The notes under the pieces: generated by a model
What the model saw: the letters and a program-made list of their open reading frames with translations, nothing else
The model's database searches: none
What the model was told of the DNA's origin: nothing
Part shown: positions 8,061 to 14,622 of the stretch, in pieces
Position numbering within the stretch: the first letter of the stretch is position 1
How the letters are laid out: every line of letters starts with the position of its first letter
Source of the DNA: an uncultured Rickettsiaceae bacterium
GTDB taxonomy: Bacteria > Pseudomonadota > Alphaproteobacteria > Rickettsiales > Rickettsiaceae
Reading direction: 5' to 3'
NCBI GenBank assembly: GCA_905479885.1
Contig: CAJQOE010000047.1
Span: 1 to 21,840 of the forward strand
Length of the DNA: 21,840 nt
Translations under genes and position numbers: made by a program

Positions 8061-9843
8061 TGAACCTGGTGCCTCAGAACAATCTGAGGCAGGCAATGAG
8101 ATTGTTGTTGGGATAGATTTTGGTACAACCAATTCGTTGATTGCGGTATCGAATAATCATAAAGCTGAAATTATAAAGATGTCAGGTGGTTTAGAATTAT
8201 TGCCATCTATTATAAATATTATAGATGGCAAGGTAACGGTTGGAAGAACTGATGTTCCTAAAAATATAATCCGTTCAATAAAACGTTTATTGGCTAAATC
8301 ATCTGAAGAAATTACCAATAATATTACCTTGGCTTCTTTGTCGGATATGCTTGTTTTGAATGCAGGTATGCCCAAAATAGCTTTGCGTGGAATTGAAATT
8401 AGCTTAGCAGAAATGGCGTCTGAACTGTTTAAGGTTCTGAAATCTAATGCAGAATTAGTTTTAGGGCACCCCGTGCAAAAGGCTGTAGTTTCAGTGCCGG
8501 CATATTTTGATGATTCGGCTAGGGGGCAGGTTTTGTTCGCAGCGCAATTAGCTGGGTTTGAGGTGATGCGTCTTATTGCTGAACCAACTGCTGCAGCATA
8601 TGCATATGGATTGCAAAACAATACAGAAGGTGCTTATTTGGTTTATGATTTAGGTGGCGGAACATTTGATGTATCGATATTAAATATGCAGTCAGGGGTG
8701 TTGCAAGTAGTCGCAACGGGTGGCGACAATATGCTAGGTGGCGATGATATAGACATGTTATTGGCAGAATATTTATCTACGATAAGCGATTTCGAGGTTA
8801 ATACAGATTTAATAGCACGTGCTAAAGAAATAAAAGAAGAATTATCATTTAAATCTGAGGTGATTTTTAATGGTAATATTATTTCTAGAAATAAATATGA
8901 AACAATTATCTCAACTATTATCGAGCGTACTATTAAGATTGCTAAAGAGACATTATATGATACCCAGTCTATTAAATTAGATGGTATTATACTAGTTGGT
9001 GGTTCGACAAGGGTGCCATTAATTGCGTCTAGGTTAAAAGAAACATTTTCTGTTCCTATTTATACTGATTTAGATCCTGATAAGATTGTGGCACTTGGGG
9101 CGGCATTACAGGCTGAAAATTTATCTTCAAAATCCAATGCCTTATTAATTGATGTAATGCCTTTATCAGTAGGGCTTGGTCTTTATGGTGGTATTGTTGA
9201 AAAATTAATTATGCGCAATACACCAATTCCATTTTCGATCACAAAAGAATTTACTACACATGCAGATAACCAAACTGGCATGCAATTTCATGTGGTTCAA
9301 GGGGAACGAGAAATGGTAAAAGATTGTCGGTCATTGGCCGATTTTGAGCTAACTGGCATTCCGTATATGAAAGCTGGGCAAGCTAAGGTACAGATTACGT
9401 TCACTATTGATGCGAATGGTATTTTGTCTGTAACAGCACGCCAGGTAGAAACTGGTAGGGCGCATAATATTGAAATAAAGCCTAGTTTTGGGTTAAATGA
9501 AAAAGAAATTAATGCAGCTCTATCAGTCGCTTTTGCCAATGCTGAGCAAGATCATATAGCAAGGTTGTTAGCAGAAACCAGAGAAGACGCTGATAGCGTT
9601 ATTGCTGGTCTGCAAAAAGCAGTGAATGAAACACCTGATGTTTTATCTAAAAAAGAAAGAGATGAGCTTGATAATGCAATAAATTCTTTACAAGAAGTAA
9701 TAAATTTAGATAATCGTGATATAATCTTATTGAAAATGACAGCGCTAAATAAGCTAGCAGAGGCGTTTATCCAGAAACATTTGGATAAAGGTGCTCATTT
9801 GCACTTGAAAGGCCGTCATATTGACGAGATAAACAATAATTAG
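8041..9843 (+). CDS. hscA: Fe-S cluster assembly chaperone HscA (Hsp70 family)
   Basis: HscA is the specialised Hsp70 that releases Fe-S clusters from IscU to acceptor proteins. The ATPase domain shows phosphate-1 GIDFGTTNS (residues 24-32), the AEPTAAAYAYG segment, phosphate-2 VYDLGGGTFDV (about 201-211) and the adenosine motif GIILVGGSTRVPL (about 316-328). The substrate-binding domain starts with LLIDVMPLSVGLGLYGG near residue 368 and is followed by the helical lid. The N-terminal leader before the ATPase domain (about 20 residues) is acidic and serine-rich, as in rickettsial HscA proteins. At 600 residues it is shorter than DnaK and lacks DnaK's long Gly/Gln-rich tail. The start lies within hscB and the next gene is fdx. 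That context separates it from dnaK. Confidence 0.94.
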   Translation: MQIVEISEPGASEQSEAGNEIVVGIDFGTTNSLIAVSNNHKAEIIKMSGGLELLPSIINIIDGKVTVGRTDVPKNIIRSIKRLLAKSSEEITNNITLASLSDMLVLNAGMPKIALRGIEISLAEMASELFKVLKSNAELVLGHPVQKAVVSVPAYFDDSARGQVLFAAQLAGFEVMRLIAEPTAAAYAYGLQNNTEGAYLVYDLGGGTFDVSILNMQSGVLQVVATGGDNMLGGDDIDMLLAEYLSTISDFEVNTDLIARAKEIKEELSFKSEVIFNGNIISRNKYETIISTIIERTIKIAKETLYDTQSIKLDGIILVGGSTRVPLIASRLKETFSVPIYTDLDPDKIVALGAALQAENLSSKSNALLIDVMPLSVGLGLYGGIVEKLIMRNTPIPFSITKEFTTHADNQTGMQFHVVQGEREMVKDCRSLADFELTGIPYMKAGQAKVQITFTIDANGILSVTARQVETGRAHNIEIKPSFGLNEKEINAALSVAFANAEQDHIARLLAETREDADSVIAGLQKAVNETPDVLSKKERDELDNAINSLQEVINLDNRDIILLKMTALNKLAEAFIQKHLDKGAHLHLKGRHIDEINNN

Positions 9844-9853
9844 TGATAGAGAA

Positions 9854-10192
9854 ATGGCAGCAGAAAAAATTAAAGTAATTTTTATTGAAGATGGTCAAGA
9901 AACAGAAGTCGAAGCCTTAGTAGGGCTGTCAATATTGGAAGTGGCGCATAGTAATGACATCGACCTTGAGGGTGCATGCGAAGGTTCACTTGCGTGTGCG
10001 ACTTGTCATGTGATTTTAGAAGAAAAAATATACAATACTCTCGAAGATCCAGAAGAGGCGGAAGAGGATATGCTTGACTTAGCTTTTGGCCTTACTCATA
10101 CTTCGAGGTTAGGTTGTCAAATTATTTTGACAAAAGAGCTAGATGGTATGCGTATTATATTACCATCAGCTACAAGAAACATAAATGTATAG
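9854..10192 (+). CDS. fdx: [2Fe-2S] ferredoxin, Isc type
   Basis: This adrenodoxin-like ferredoxin donates electrons for Fe-S cluster assembly on IscU. Cluster ligands are Cys42, Cys48, Cys51 and Cys88, in GACEGSLACATCH and RLGCQI, with the C-x5-C-x2-C spacing of Isc ferredoxins. The 112-residue length is normal. It lies 10 bases downstream of hscA with an AGAGA ribosome site, completing the hscB-hscA-fdx unit. The acidic stretch DPEEAEEDMLDLA between the third and fourth cysteines is the usual partner-binding helix of this family. Confidence 0.95.
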   Translation: MAAEKIKVIFIEDGQETEVEALVGLSILEVAHSNDIDLEGACEGSLACATCHVILEEKIYNTLEDPEEAEEDMLDLAFGLTHTSRLGCQIILTKELDGMRIILPSATRNINV

Positions 10193-10201
10193 TCGTTTGT
10201 A

Positions 10202-11206
10202 GTGATTCGAAAAATAATTCTATTTACTATTGTTACCTTAATAGTAATGTGGTTTACAGGTGCGCATTTAATAAAAAACAAATTAATCCGTATTGCTGAG
10301 GAAGCAAGCTCGGATAATATAAAAATTTCTTATCAGGACGTCAAAATATCAGGTTTTCCATTTAATTGGCAAGTGAGCTTTGTATCTCCCAAACTTACTT
10401 TCATAGAACAAAAATCTCTAAGAGATATAGTTCTGTCTGGATTAAACATAAAATTTGACTATTTACTGCAGAATGTGATTTTCGATTTTGGGACAATGAT
10501 AAATTGCACGCACACTCAAGAGGAGCTTATGCGTGAATATAGGTTTTTTAGCGAGCAGAGTGTGGAGCTTAATATATCTTTTAAAGAACCAATTTATTTT
10601 CTTGAGTCCCATTCGTTATGGGAAGATGGTATTTCTTCTGTAAAGTTGGATCTACCTTTAGTACATGTTAGATCAGCGGAGAGAGAAAATTTTAGTCTTT
10701 CAGGGATTCATGTGCTCTCTAAACGAGAACAAGAAGGAGCGGTAAGCAGAACTTATCTAAAATTACTTGGTAATTATAACGCAGCTAATACTTATTCACG
10801 ACCTGGTGCAGCACATTTGTTATTGGATTTAAGTTATTTAATTAATAATAATTCTAAGGTGGCGGAAGAAAAATTAGAGTTTAATCGGAGGATAGAATTA
10901 TTAAAGGCTAAGTTTAGTTTAGATAATACCTCTATAGATTTGAGTGGGTTTATAAACCTAACGAAATCTAGTGCGCCACATGGAGAGCTGGATGTAGCAA
11001 TAGAGCAGTATAATGAGTTTATGAATCTTGTAGTAATGCAAAATTGGGAAGATTCTATTGATTACATAAAGGTGTTTGCAACTAAAGCAATATTAGCTGA
11101 CAGCAATCAGGATGCTAATATTGTTGCTTTCAAGATGGTTTTTTCAGATAAAGGAGTTTCGTTCAGAGGTCATGATTTATCGGGATTAAAGATAGATCAA
11201 CAATAA
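10202..11206 (+). CDS. Membrane-anchored DUF2125-like protein of unknown function
   Basis: The function of this 334-residue protein is unknown. A hydrophobic helix at residues 4-20 (KIILFTIVTLIVMWFTG) is a probable signal anchor, which would place the rest in the periplasm. Next comes ISYQDVKISGFPFNWQVSFVSPKLTF. The GFPF-containing block resembles DUF2125, a family of mostly alphaproteobacterial envelope proteins rich in beta strands, and I infer membership from that block. The start is GTG at 10202. No ATG is available, because the frame is closed by the fdx stop ten bases upstream. No convincing ribosome site is visible, so it may be translated by re-initiation after fdx. The Asn, Ser and Leu-rich remainder gives no catalytic motif. 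Confidence 0.6.
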   Translation: MIRKIILFTIVTLIVMWFTGAHLIKNKLIRIAEEASSDNIKISYQDVKISGFPFNWQVSFVSPKLTFIEQKSLRDIVLSGLNIKFDYLLQNVIFDFGTMINCTHTQEELMREYRFFSEQSVELNISFKEPIYFLESHSLWEDGISSVKLDLPLVHVRSAERENFSLSGIHVLSKREQEGAVSRTYLKLLGNYNAANTYSRPGAAHLLLDLSYLINNNSKVAEEKLEFNRRIELLKAKFSLDNTSIDLSGFINLTKSSAPHGELDVAIEQYNEFMNLVVMQNWEDSIDYIKVFATKAILADSNQDANIVAFKMVFSDKGVSFRGHDLSGLKIDQQ

Positions 11207-11223
11207 TAATATATAGGGGGAGT

Positions 11224-11796
11224 ATGATAACTATAGAAGAAGTTTTTCAAGATAGAACTTGTTATAAATTTTTAGATAAACAAATCAGTGAAAAGACTTT
11301 GCATAAAGTTTATGATCTTATGAAATTAGGCCCAACATCTGCGAATTCTTGTCCTCTTAGGATCATATTTGTACAAACGCCTGAAGCTAAGGCAAAATTG
11401 CTTAATTGTGTTATGGAAGGTAATGTAGAGAAAGTTAAGTCTGCGCCAGTTACTGCCTTGTTTGCTTTTGATCCTAAATTTTATAATCAGATGGATAAAA
11501 CGAATGCACCTGCACCACACATAAAGGAGTATTTTTCTTCATCTGAAGATTTAGCAGTAGATACAGCATATAGAAATTCGACACTACAAGCTGCATATTT
11601 TATGCTCGCAGCAAGGGGAGAGGGTCTTGATTGTGGTCCAATGTCTGGCTTTGATGCGGCTGCCATTGAAAAAACATTTTTTGCTGAAAGCGGATATAAG
11701 ATTAATTTTATATGTAATTTAGGTTATAAAGATGGACAAGATCCTTATCCTCGCCTACCAAGACTAGATTTTGCTGAATGCTGTCAGATAGGGTAG
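11224..11796 (+). CDS. RutE/HadB-like nitroreductase-family oxidoreductase
   Basis: This is an FMN-dependent nitroreductase-fold enzyme most like RutE, which in E. coli reduces malonic semialdehyde to 3-hydroxypropionate in pyrimidine breakdown. Matching blocks are LMKLGPTSANSCPLRIIF (residues 32-49), SAPVTALFAFD, DTAYRNSTLQAAYFMLAARG and LDCGPMSGFD, followed by LPRLDF near the end. The 190-residue length agrees with RutE. No other rut genes are nearby, so the substrate here is open and may be another aldehyde, enone or quinone. The ribosome site AGGGGGAG is strong but ends only one base before the ATG at 11224, and no better in-frame start exists. It is the last gene of the long plus-strand run, and its stop codon lies inside a terminator. 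Confidence 0.82.
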   Translation: MITIEEVFQDRTCYKFLDKQISEKTLHKVYDLMKLGPTSANSCPLRIIFVQTPEAKAKLLNCVMEGNVEKVKSAPVTALFAFDPKFYNQMDKTNAPAPHIKEYFSSSEDLAVDTAYRNSTLQAAYFMLAARGEGLDCGPMSGFDAAAIEKTFFAESGYKINFICNLGYKDGQDPYPRLPRLDFAECCQIG

Positions 11797-11822
11797 GGAT
11801 TTTATTCCCACCCTATCTTTTT
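11787..11822 (+). terminator. Intrinsic terminator of the nuo-to-RutE-like run
   Basis: The left arm GATAGGGT-A-GGGA pairs with the right arm TCCCACCCTATC: 12 pairs with a single bulged A and a short TTTTAT loop. TTTTT follows directly. The left arm includes the TAG stop of the RutE-like gene. The opposite strand has no T run after the stem, so the terminator works for plus-strand transcripts only. It separates this run from the convergent gene ending at 11827. Confidence 0.9.
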
Positions 11823-11826
11823 AGCT

Positions 11827-12489
11827 TTATCTTTCTCTAGAAGCTTCTGGAGCTTCTTTGCTTGCCATGACTTTTTCAGTATGACTTTTTGATGAAGGTT
11901 CTTTTTTTATAACTTCATCCTTCTCCTGATTATTGCTGAATTTTTCAGCAAAGGACTGCTTTGCTTTTCCAGCAGATTGTAATACTTCTTTACCAGCTTC
12001 TTTCCAGGCATTTTTAATTCCATCTAGAGCTTGTTCTTGGGTTTTTTCTCCTTTAACTAGTGCACTTAATTCTGTAAAAGTAGATTTTAGTGCAATTAAA
12101 GCCTGCTTCATTATATCAGCGCCAACTTCCATAGCAGCTGATTTTGCATGTCCTATAGCTTCTATAGCCAGATCATTGATCTGATCTATGAGCCCGTTTC
12201 CAGCTTGTGAAATGTTATTTCTCATTTCTTCTGGAATGATATGAATTTTTTTTAGCTGTTCCTCTAGTGCCTTCTTTGCAGCCTCACTAAGACCAGAAAT
12301 GTCTGATACCGCCTGCGTTTCTGTTTGCTTAGCAGTGCTTTCAAAAGCATTAGCTATTTCTTCCCTTTGTTCTACTGTTGGTGACAGAGCTTCTATTTGA
12401 TCTATAATAGTCTGTCCAGCTTGCGCCATTATTTGCGTAGAAGCTTGAGACATCGATTCTTGTATATCGTTAAATTCACTTTTAGACAT
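11827..12489 (-). CDS. Unrecognised Ala/Gln/Glu-rich helical protein with internal duplication
   Basis: I do not recognise this 220-residue protein. It begins MSKSEFNDIQESMSQAS. The start at 12489 is chosen because CAAGG lies 7 bases before it, while the in-frame ATG at 12540 has no ribosome site. There is no signal peptide, membrane segment or cysteine. Residues 1-180 look like amphipathic alpha helices rich in Ala, Gln, Glu, Ile and Leu. The motif QAGQTIIDQIEAL (23-35) returns as QAGNGLIDQINDL (95-107), so two units of about 72 residues are likely. Residues 181-220 form a charged, Lys/Glu/Ser-rich tail that is probably disordered. It could be a phasin-like, apolipoprotein-like or secreted effector protein, but the sequence does not decide. 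It lies 80 bases downstream of the retropepsin-like protease gene on the same strand. Confidence 0.75.
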   Translation of the reverse strand: MSKSEFNDIQESMSQASTQIMAQAGQTIIDQIEALSPTVEQREEIANAFESTAKQTETQAVSDISGLSEAAKKALEEQLKKIHIIPEEMRNNISQAGNGLIDQINDLAIEAIGHAKSAAMEVGADIMKQALIALKSTFTELSALVKGEKTQEQALDGIKNAWKEAGKEVLQSAGKAKQSFAEKFSNNQEKDEVIKKEPSSKSHTEKVMASKEAPEASRER

Positions 12490-12569
12490 ATATGTACCTT
12501 GTATGTTATTAAAAAACTTGTCACCACAAAAGTTTAACATAATCGCAGCAAGTCTTACAATTTTATTTT

Positions 12570-13277
12570 TTAGTAGCTCAATATTAATAAATCATTGGTG
12601 ATTTTAAAATCTTTAAATTCTCCTATTAGACTCATACCCAATAATGATATATCTAACCCTCCATGTGTTATATGTGCTTCTAAATTATAGAAGGTTTTAT
12701 TACCGACAGTTAATTGTTTAATACGTACAGGCGCTGCAGCACTAGTACCATTTGCAGTATTATATTGTTTGGTATATTTGAGGTTAGAAAGATTAAAACC
12801 TAATTTGATTGCATCATGCTTTGTAAGAGCAATATCACTAGCACCTGTATCTATTAGGAATTTGATTTTATGATTATCTATAGTTTTTGCATCGAGATAA
12901 AAATGGCCATCTTTATTACGAGCAATTACTAATTCTCCTTGTTCATTAGTCCAACTATAGGATGGGATGATAACAGCTAGAATGCGTTCTTTAAAGGATT
13001 CTAGTTCAAAGCGGAAGGCATATCCTATAATCAACATTATGAATATCATTAACCATAATAGTACCTTTGTAAGGGATCCAGACTGATTATCATGGCTGCT
13101 TGTGAAATACCCTCGTACGAGAAATAAAATTAAAATAATACAAAATAATATTTGTAGAACTAAGCCGGTGCTAATAATTGTGCTTTGTTCTTCGAATAGT
13201 GGTAGTAATTTTGAAGCAACTAATATGATTAGTCCAAAGATCAATATCTTGAGTAAAAATTTATTATTTAACTTCAT
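12570..13277 (-). CDS. Retropepsin-like clan AA aspartic protease, membrane-anchored (APRc-like)
   Basis: This is a single-domain aspartic protease of the TIGR02281 type, comparable to APRc of Rickettsia conorii. Three hydrophobic segments come first (residues about 8-26, 36-54 and 71-87), then a soluble domain from about residue 105. The catalytic motif is FLIDTGASDIALT with Asp143-Thr-Gly. The second family landmark, GLDISLLGMSLIGEF, lies near the C terminus as the psi-loop block. One catalytic Asp per chain implies a homodimer, as in retroviral proteases. The 235-residue length matches APRc. In Rickettsia, APRc is known to auto-process and to act on surface proteins. Here its target is unknown. 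The ATG at 13277 has no clear Shine-Dalgarno sequence. Upstream lies a noncoding gap to the tRNA, with TATAAA as a possible -10. Confidence 0.87.
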   Translation of the reverse strand: MKLNNKFLLKILIFGLIILVASKLLPLFEEQSTIISTGLVLQILFCIILILFLVRGYFTSSHDNQSGSLTKVLLWLMIFIMLIIGYAFRFELESFKERILAVIIPSYSWTNEQGELVIARNKDGHFYLDAKTIDNHKIKFLIDTGASDIALTKHDAIKLGFNLSNLKYTKQYNTANGTSAAAPVRIKQLTVGNKTFYNLEAHITHGGLDISLLGMSLIGEFKDFKITNDLLILSY

Positions 13278-13410
13278 CAGGAATTATTATGATTTATTTA
13301 TACGCTAAATATTAGCATATAAAAGCGCATTGAAGCGAAAGAATATGGTGGAAATGAGAAGTTTATGCTTATTTATTTAGTTTGTATTATAAAACAGCCA
13401 TAATAATGTA
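13278..13410. other. Noncoding gap between the protease gene and the tRNA
   Basis: This AT-rich stretch holds no gene that I can support. On the minus strand it is the leader of the protease gene. A TATAAA hexamer just downstream of the inverted repeat GCTAAATATTAGC (13304-13316, five-base arms) could be a -10 element with a nearby operator, but no good -35 hexamer is seen. No clear terminator follows the tRNA, so read-through from the ribosomal protein and tRNA transcript into the protease gene is possible. Confidence 0.3.
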
Positions 13411-13487
13411 TGGTAGCGAGAGAGGGACTTGAACCCCCGACACGCGGATTATGATTCCGCTGCTCTAACCAGCTGAGCTACCCCGCC
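13411..13487 (-). tRNA. tRNA-Met (anticodon CAU, elongator type)
   Basis: A full cloverleaf is formed on the minus strand in 77 bases. Acceptor arm GGCGGGG pairs with TCTCGCT (with G-U pairs, including G1-U72). The D arm is GCTC/GAGC with loop AGCTGGTTA. The anticodon stem GCGGA/TCCGC encloses ATCATAA, anticodon CAT at 13451-13453. The T arm GGGGG/CCCTC encloses TTCAAGT. Discriminator A73 and the CCA end are encoded. The first pair is not the C-A mismatch of initiator tRNAs. An isoleucine tRNA read as lysidine-AU also has CAU in DNA and cannot be fully excluded. Confidence 0.93.
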
Positions 13488-13495
13488 ATAGAGAA

Positions 13496-13533
13496 ATTGC
13501 CTGGTCAAAACATAAGAGTAATGACCAGGCAAT
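13496..13533 (-). terminator. 12-bp hairpin between rpsI and the tRNA
   Basis: A perfect inverted repeat, ATTGCCTGGTCA / TGACCAGGCAAT, has a 14-base loop. It begins 4 bases after the rpsI stop and ends 8 bases before the 5' end of the tRNA. On the minus strand it is followed only by TTCTC, so the T run is poor. It may be a weak terminator or a processing or stability hairpin at the 3' end of the rplM-rpsI mRNA. Confidence 0.6.
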
Positions 13534-13537
13534 AATA

Positions 13538-14041
13538 TTAACGTTTAGAGAACTGTACTTTCTTACGTGCTTTACGTCTACCGTATTTTTTACGCTCAAC
13601 AGTTCTTGAATCTCTAGTCAAGAAACCATTTTGACGTAATATAGCGTGGTAATCTTCAGAAATACAATCTAAGGCTCTTGCTATTCCGTGTATGATAGCG
13701 CCAGCTTGGCCAGTTGTTCCACCACCTTTTGTGGTGCAAACAACGTCAAATTGACCGCTAGTATTTGTATCTGCAAAAACTCTTAAGATAGATGTTCTGT
13801 ATGACTCACGAGCAAAATATTTAGAAAGATCTTTTTTGTTTATTGTGACCGTTCCTTTGCCAGGCTTTACCCATACTCTAGCTACAGCATCTTTTCTTTT
13901 GCCAGTACCATAACCACCACCATTTGGTGTAGATTTTTTAGACTTGCATTGAATGATTTTTGGAGCCTCTGCCGCTGCTTTTGTTACAGTGGTAGATACT
14001 TTGCTATTTAGTTCTAATCCTTTAAGTGTTGGTACTTCCAT
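13538..14041 (-). CDS. rpsI: 30S ribosomal protein S9
   Basis: S9 is a small-subunit head protein whose C-terminal tail reaches the P-site tRNA. The core runs from YGTGKRKDAVARVWVKPG through TTKGGGTTGQAGAIIHGIARAL and LTRDSRTVERKKYGRRKARK to the end VQFSKR, with the invariant C-terminal Lys-Arg. The first 40 or so residues (MEVPTLKGLELNSK onward) form an N-terminal extension, which is common in alphaproteobacteria. The total is 167 residues. The start at 14041 is preferred over the in-frame ATG at 14083 because it has AAGAAG upstream, does not overlap rplM, and leaves a 4-base gap to the rplM stop. Confidence 0.95.
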   Translation of the reverse strand: MEVPTLKGLELNSKVSTTVTKAAAEAPKIIQCKSKKSTPNGGGYGTGKRKDAVARVWVKPGKGTVTINKKDLSKYFARESYRTSILRVFADTNTSGQFDVVCTTKGGGTTGQAGAIIHGIARALDCISEDYHAILRQNGFLTRDSRTVERKKYGRRKARKKVQFSKR

Positions 14042-14045
14042 TATA

Positions 14046-14513
14046 TTACTTCTTATTTTTAGGGTTTTTTTCTGCAATATCAAAAGTCACAGGCTGTTGA
14101 GCCGTGTGCGGGTGTTCTGAGCCAGCATATACGTGTAAGTTACTGAATTGTTTGCGTCCTAGTTTATTTCTACTAATCATTCTATTAACTGCCATTTGTA
14201 CAACTCTTTCTGGGTAGTTACCAAGTAAGATTTTGCCAGCAGTAGTTTCTTTGATTCCACCTGGGAAACCAGTGTGACGATAGTAAAACTTACCATCTTT
14301 TTTATCACCTTTTTTACCAGATAAGTGTATCTGTTGTGCATTGATAATTACCACATGATCACCACAGTCCATGTGCGGAGTAAATGTTGGCTTATGTTTG
14401 CCGCGAAGTAGCAACGCTACTTGGCTTGCAAGACGCCCAAGGACGATGTCTTTAGCATCAATAATCAACCATTTCTTTTCGATTTCAGACGACTTTGCAG
14501 AATAAGTTTTCAC
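14046..14513 (-). CDS. rplM: 50S ribosomal protein L13
   Basis: L13 is an early-assembling large-subunit protein. Conserved blocks include KKWLIIDAKDIVLGRLASQVALLLRG, FTPHMDCGDHVVIINA, YYRHTGFPGGIKETTAG and ERVVQMAVNRMISRNKLGRKQFSNLHVYAGSEHPHTAQQP. The 155-residue length is typical. The start codon is GTG at 14513: no in-frame ATG lies upstream, the N terminus MKTYSAKSSEIEKKW fits the family, and AGAAG lies 6 bases upstream. It is the first gene of the rplM-rpsI operon, read from the promoter at 14549-14578. Confidence 0.96.
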   Translation of the reverse strand: MKTYSAKSSEIEKKWLIIDAKDIVLGRLASQVALLLRGKHKPTFTPHMDCGDHVVIINAQQIHLSGKKGDKKDGKFYYRHTGFPGGIKETTAGKILLGNYPERVVQMAVNRMISRNKLGRKQFSNLHVYAGSEHPHTAQQPVTFDIAEKNPKNKK

Positions 14514-14548
14514 AGTAGTTCTTCTATTAATTAGACATTTTGCACGTA

Positions 14549-14578
14549 AAAATAGCAGCTACGTACGTATATTGTCAA
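14549..14578 (-). promoter_or_regulatory. Sigma-70-type promoter of rplM-rpsI
   Basis: On the minus strand a consensus -35 TTGACA (14578 to 14573) is followed after 18 bases by TATTTT (14554 to 14549, four of six matches). Transcription would start near 14541, giving a leader of under 30 bases. The spacer holds the perfect palindrome TACGTACGTA (14560-14569). The site lies just beyond the end of clpA, where a promoter for the ribosomal protein operon is expected. Confidence 0.7.
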
Positions 14579-14589
14579 GGAGAATTTTG

Positions 14590-14622
14590 GAAAAAGCTCA
14601 ACTAGTCTCCAGTTGCTTTTTC
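14590..14622 (-). terminator. Probable intrinsic terminator at the end of clpA
   Basis: On the minus strand GAAAAAGC-AACT pairs with AGTT-(GA)-GCTTTTTC: 8 plus 4 pairs, a two-base bulge and a 7-base loop. The T-rich right arm also supplies the U tract. It overlaps the last codons and stop of clpA and lies just upstream of the rplM promoter. The A-T-rich stem makes it a moderate call. Confidence 0.5.

Noticed and set aside
8157..8621. A 154-codon minus-strand frame within hscA
   Set aside because: It is antisense to a well-conserved Hsp70 ATPase domain, with no ribosome site or recognisable protein.
13411..13487. G1-U72 and further G-U pairs in the tRNA acceptor stem as signs of a degenerate tRNA
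   Set aside because: All arms fold, CCA is encoded, and to my knowledge a similar acceptor end is normal for elongator tRNA-Met in alphaproteobacteria.
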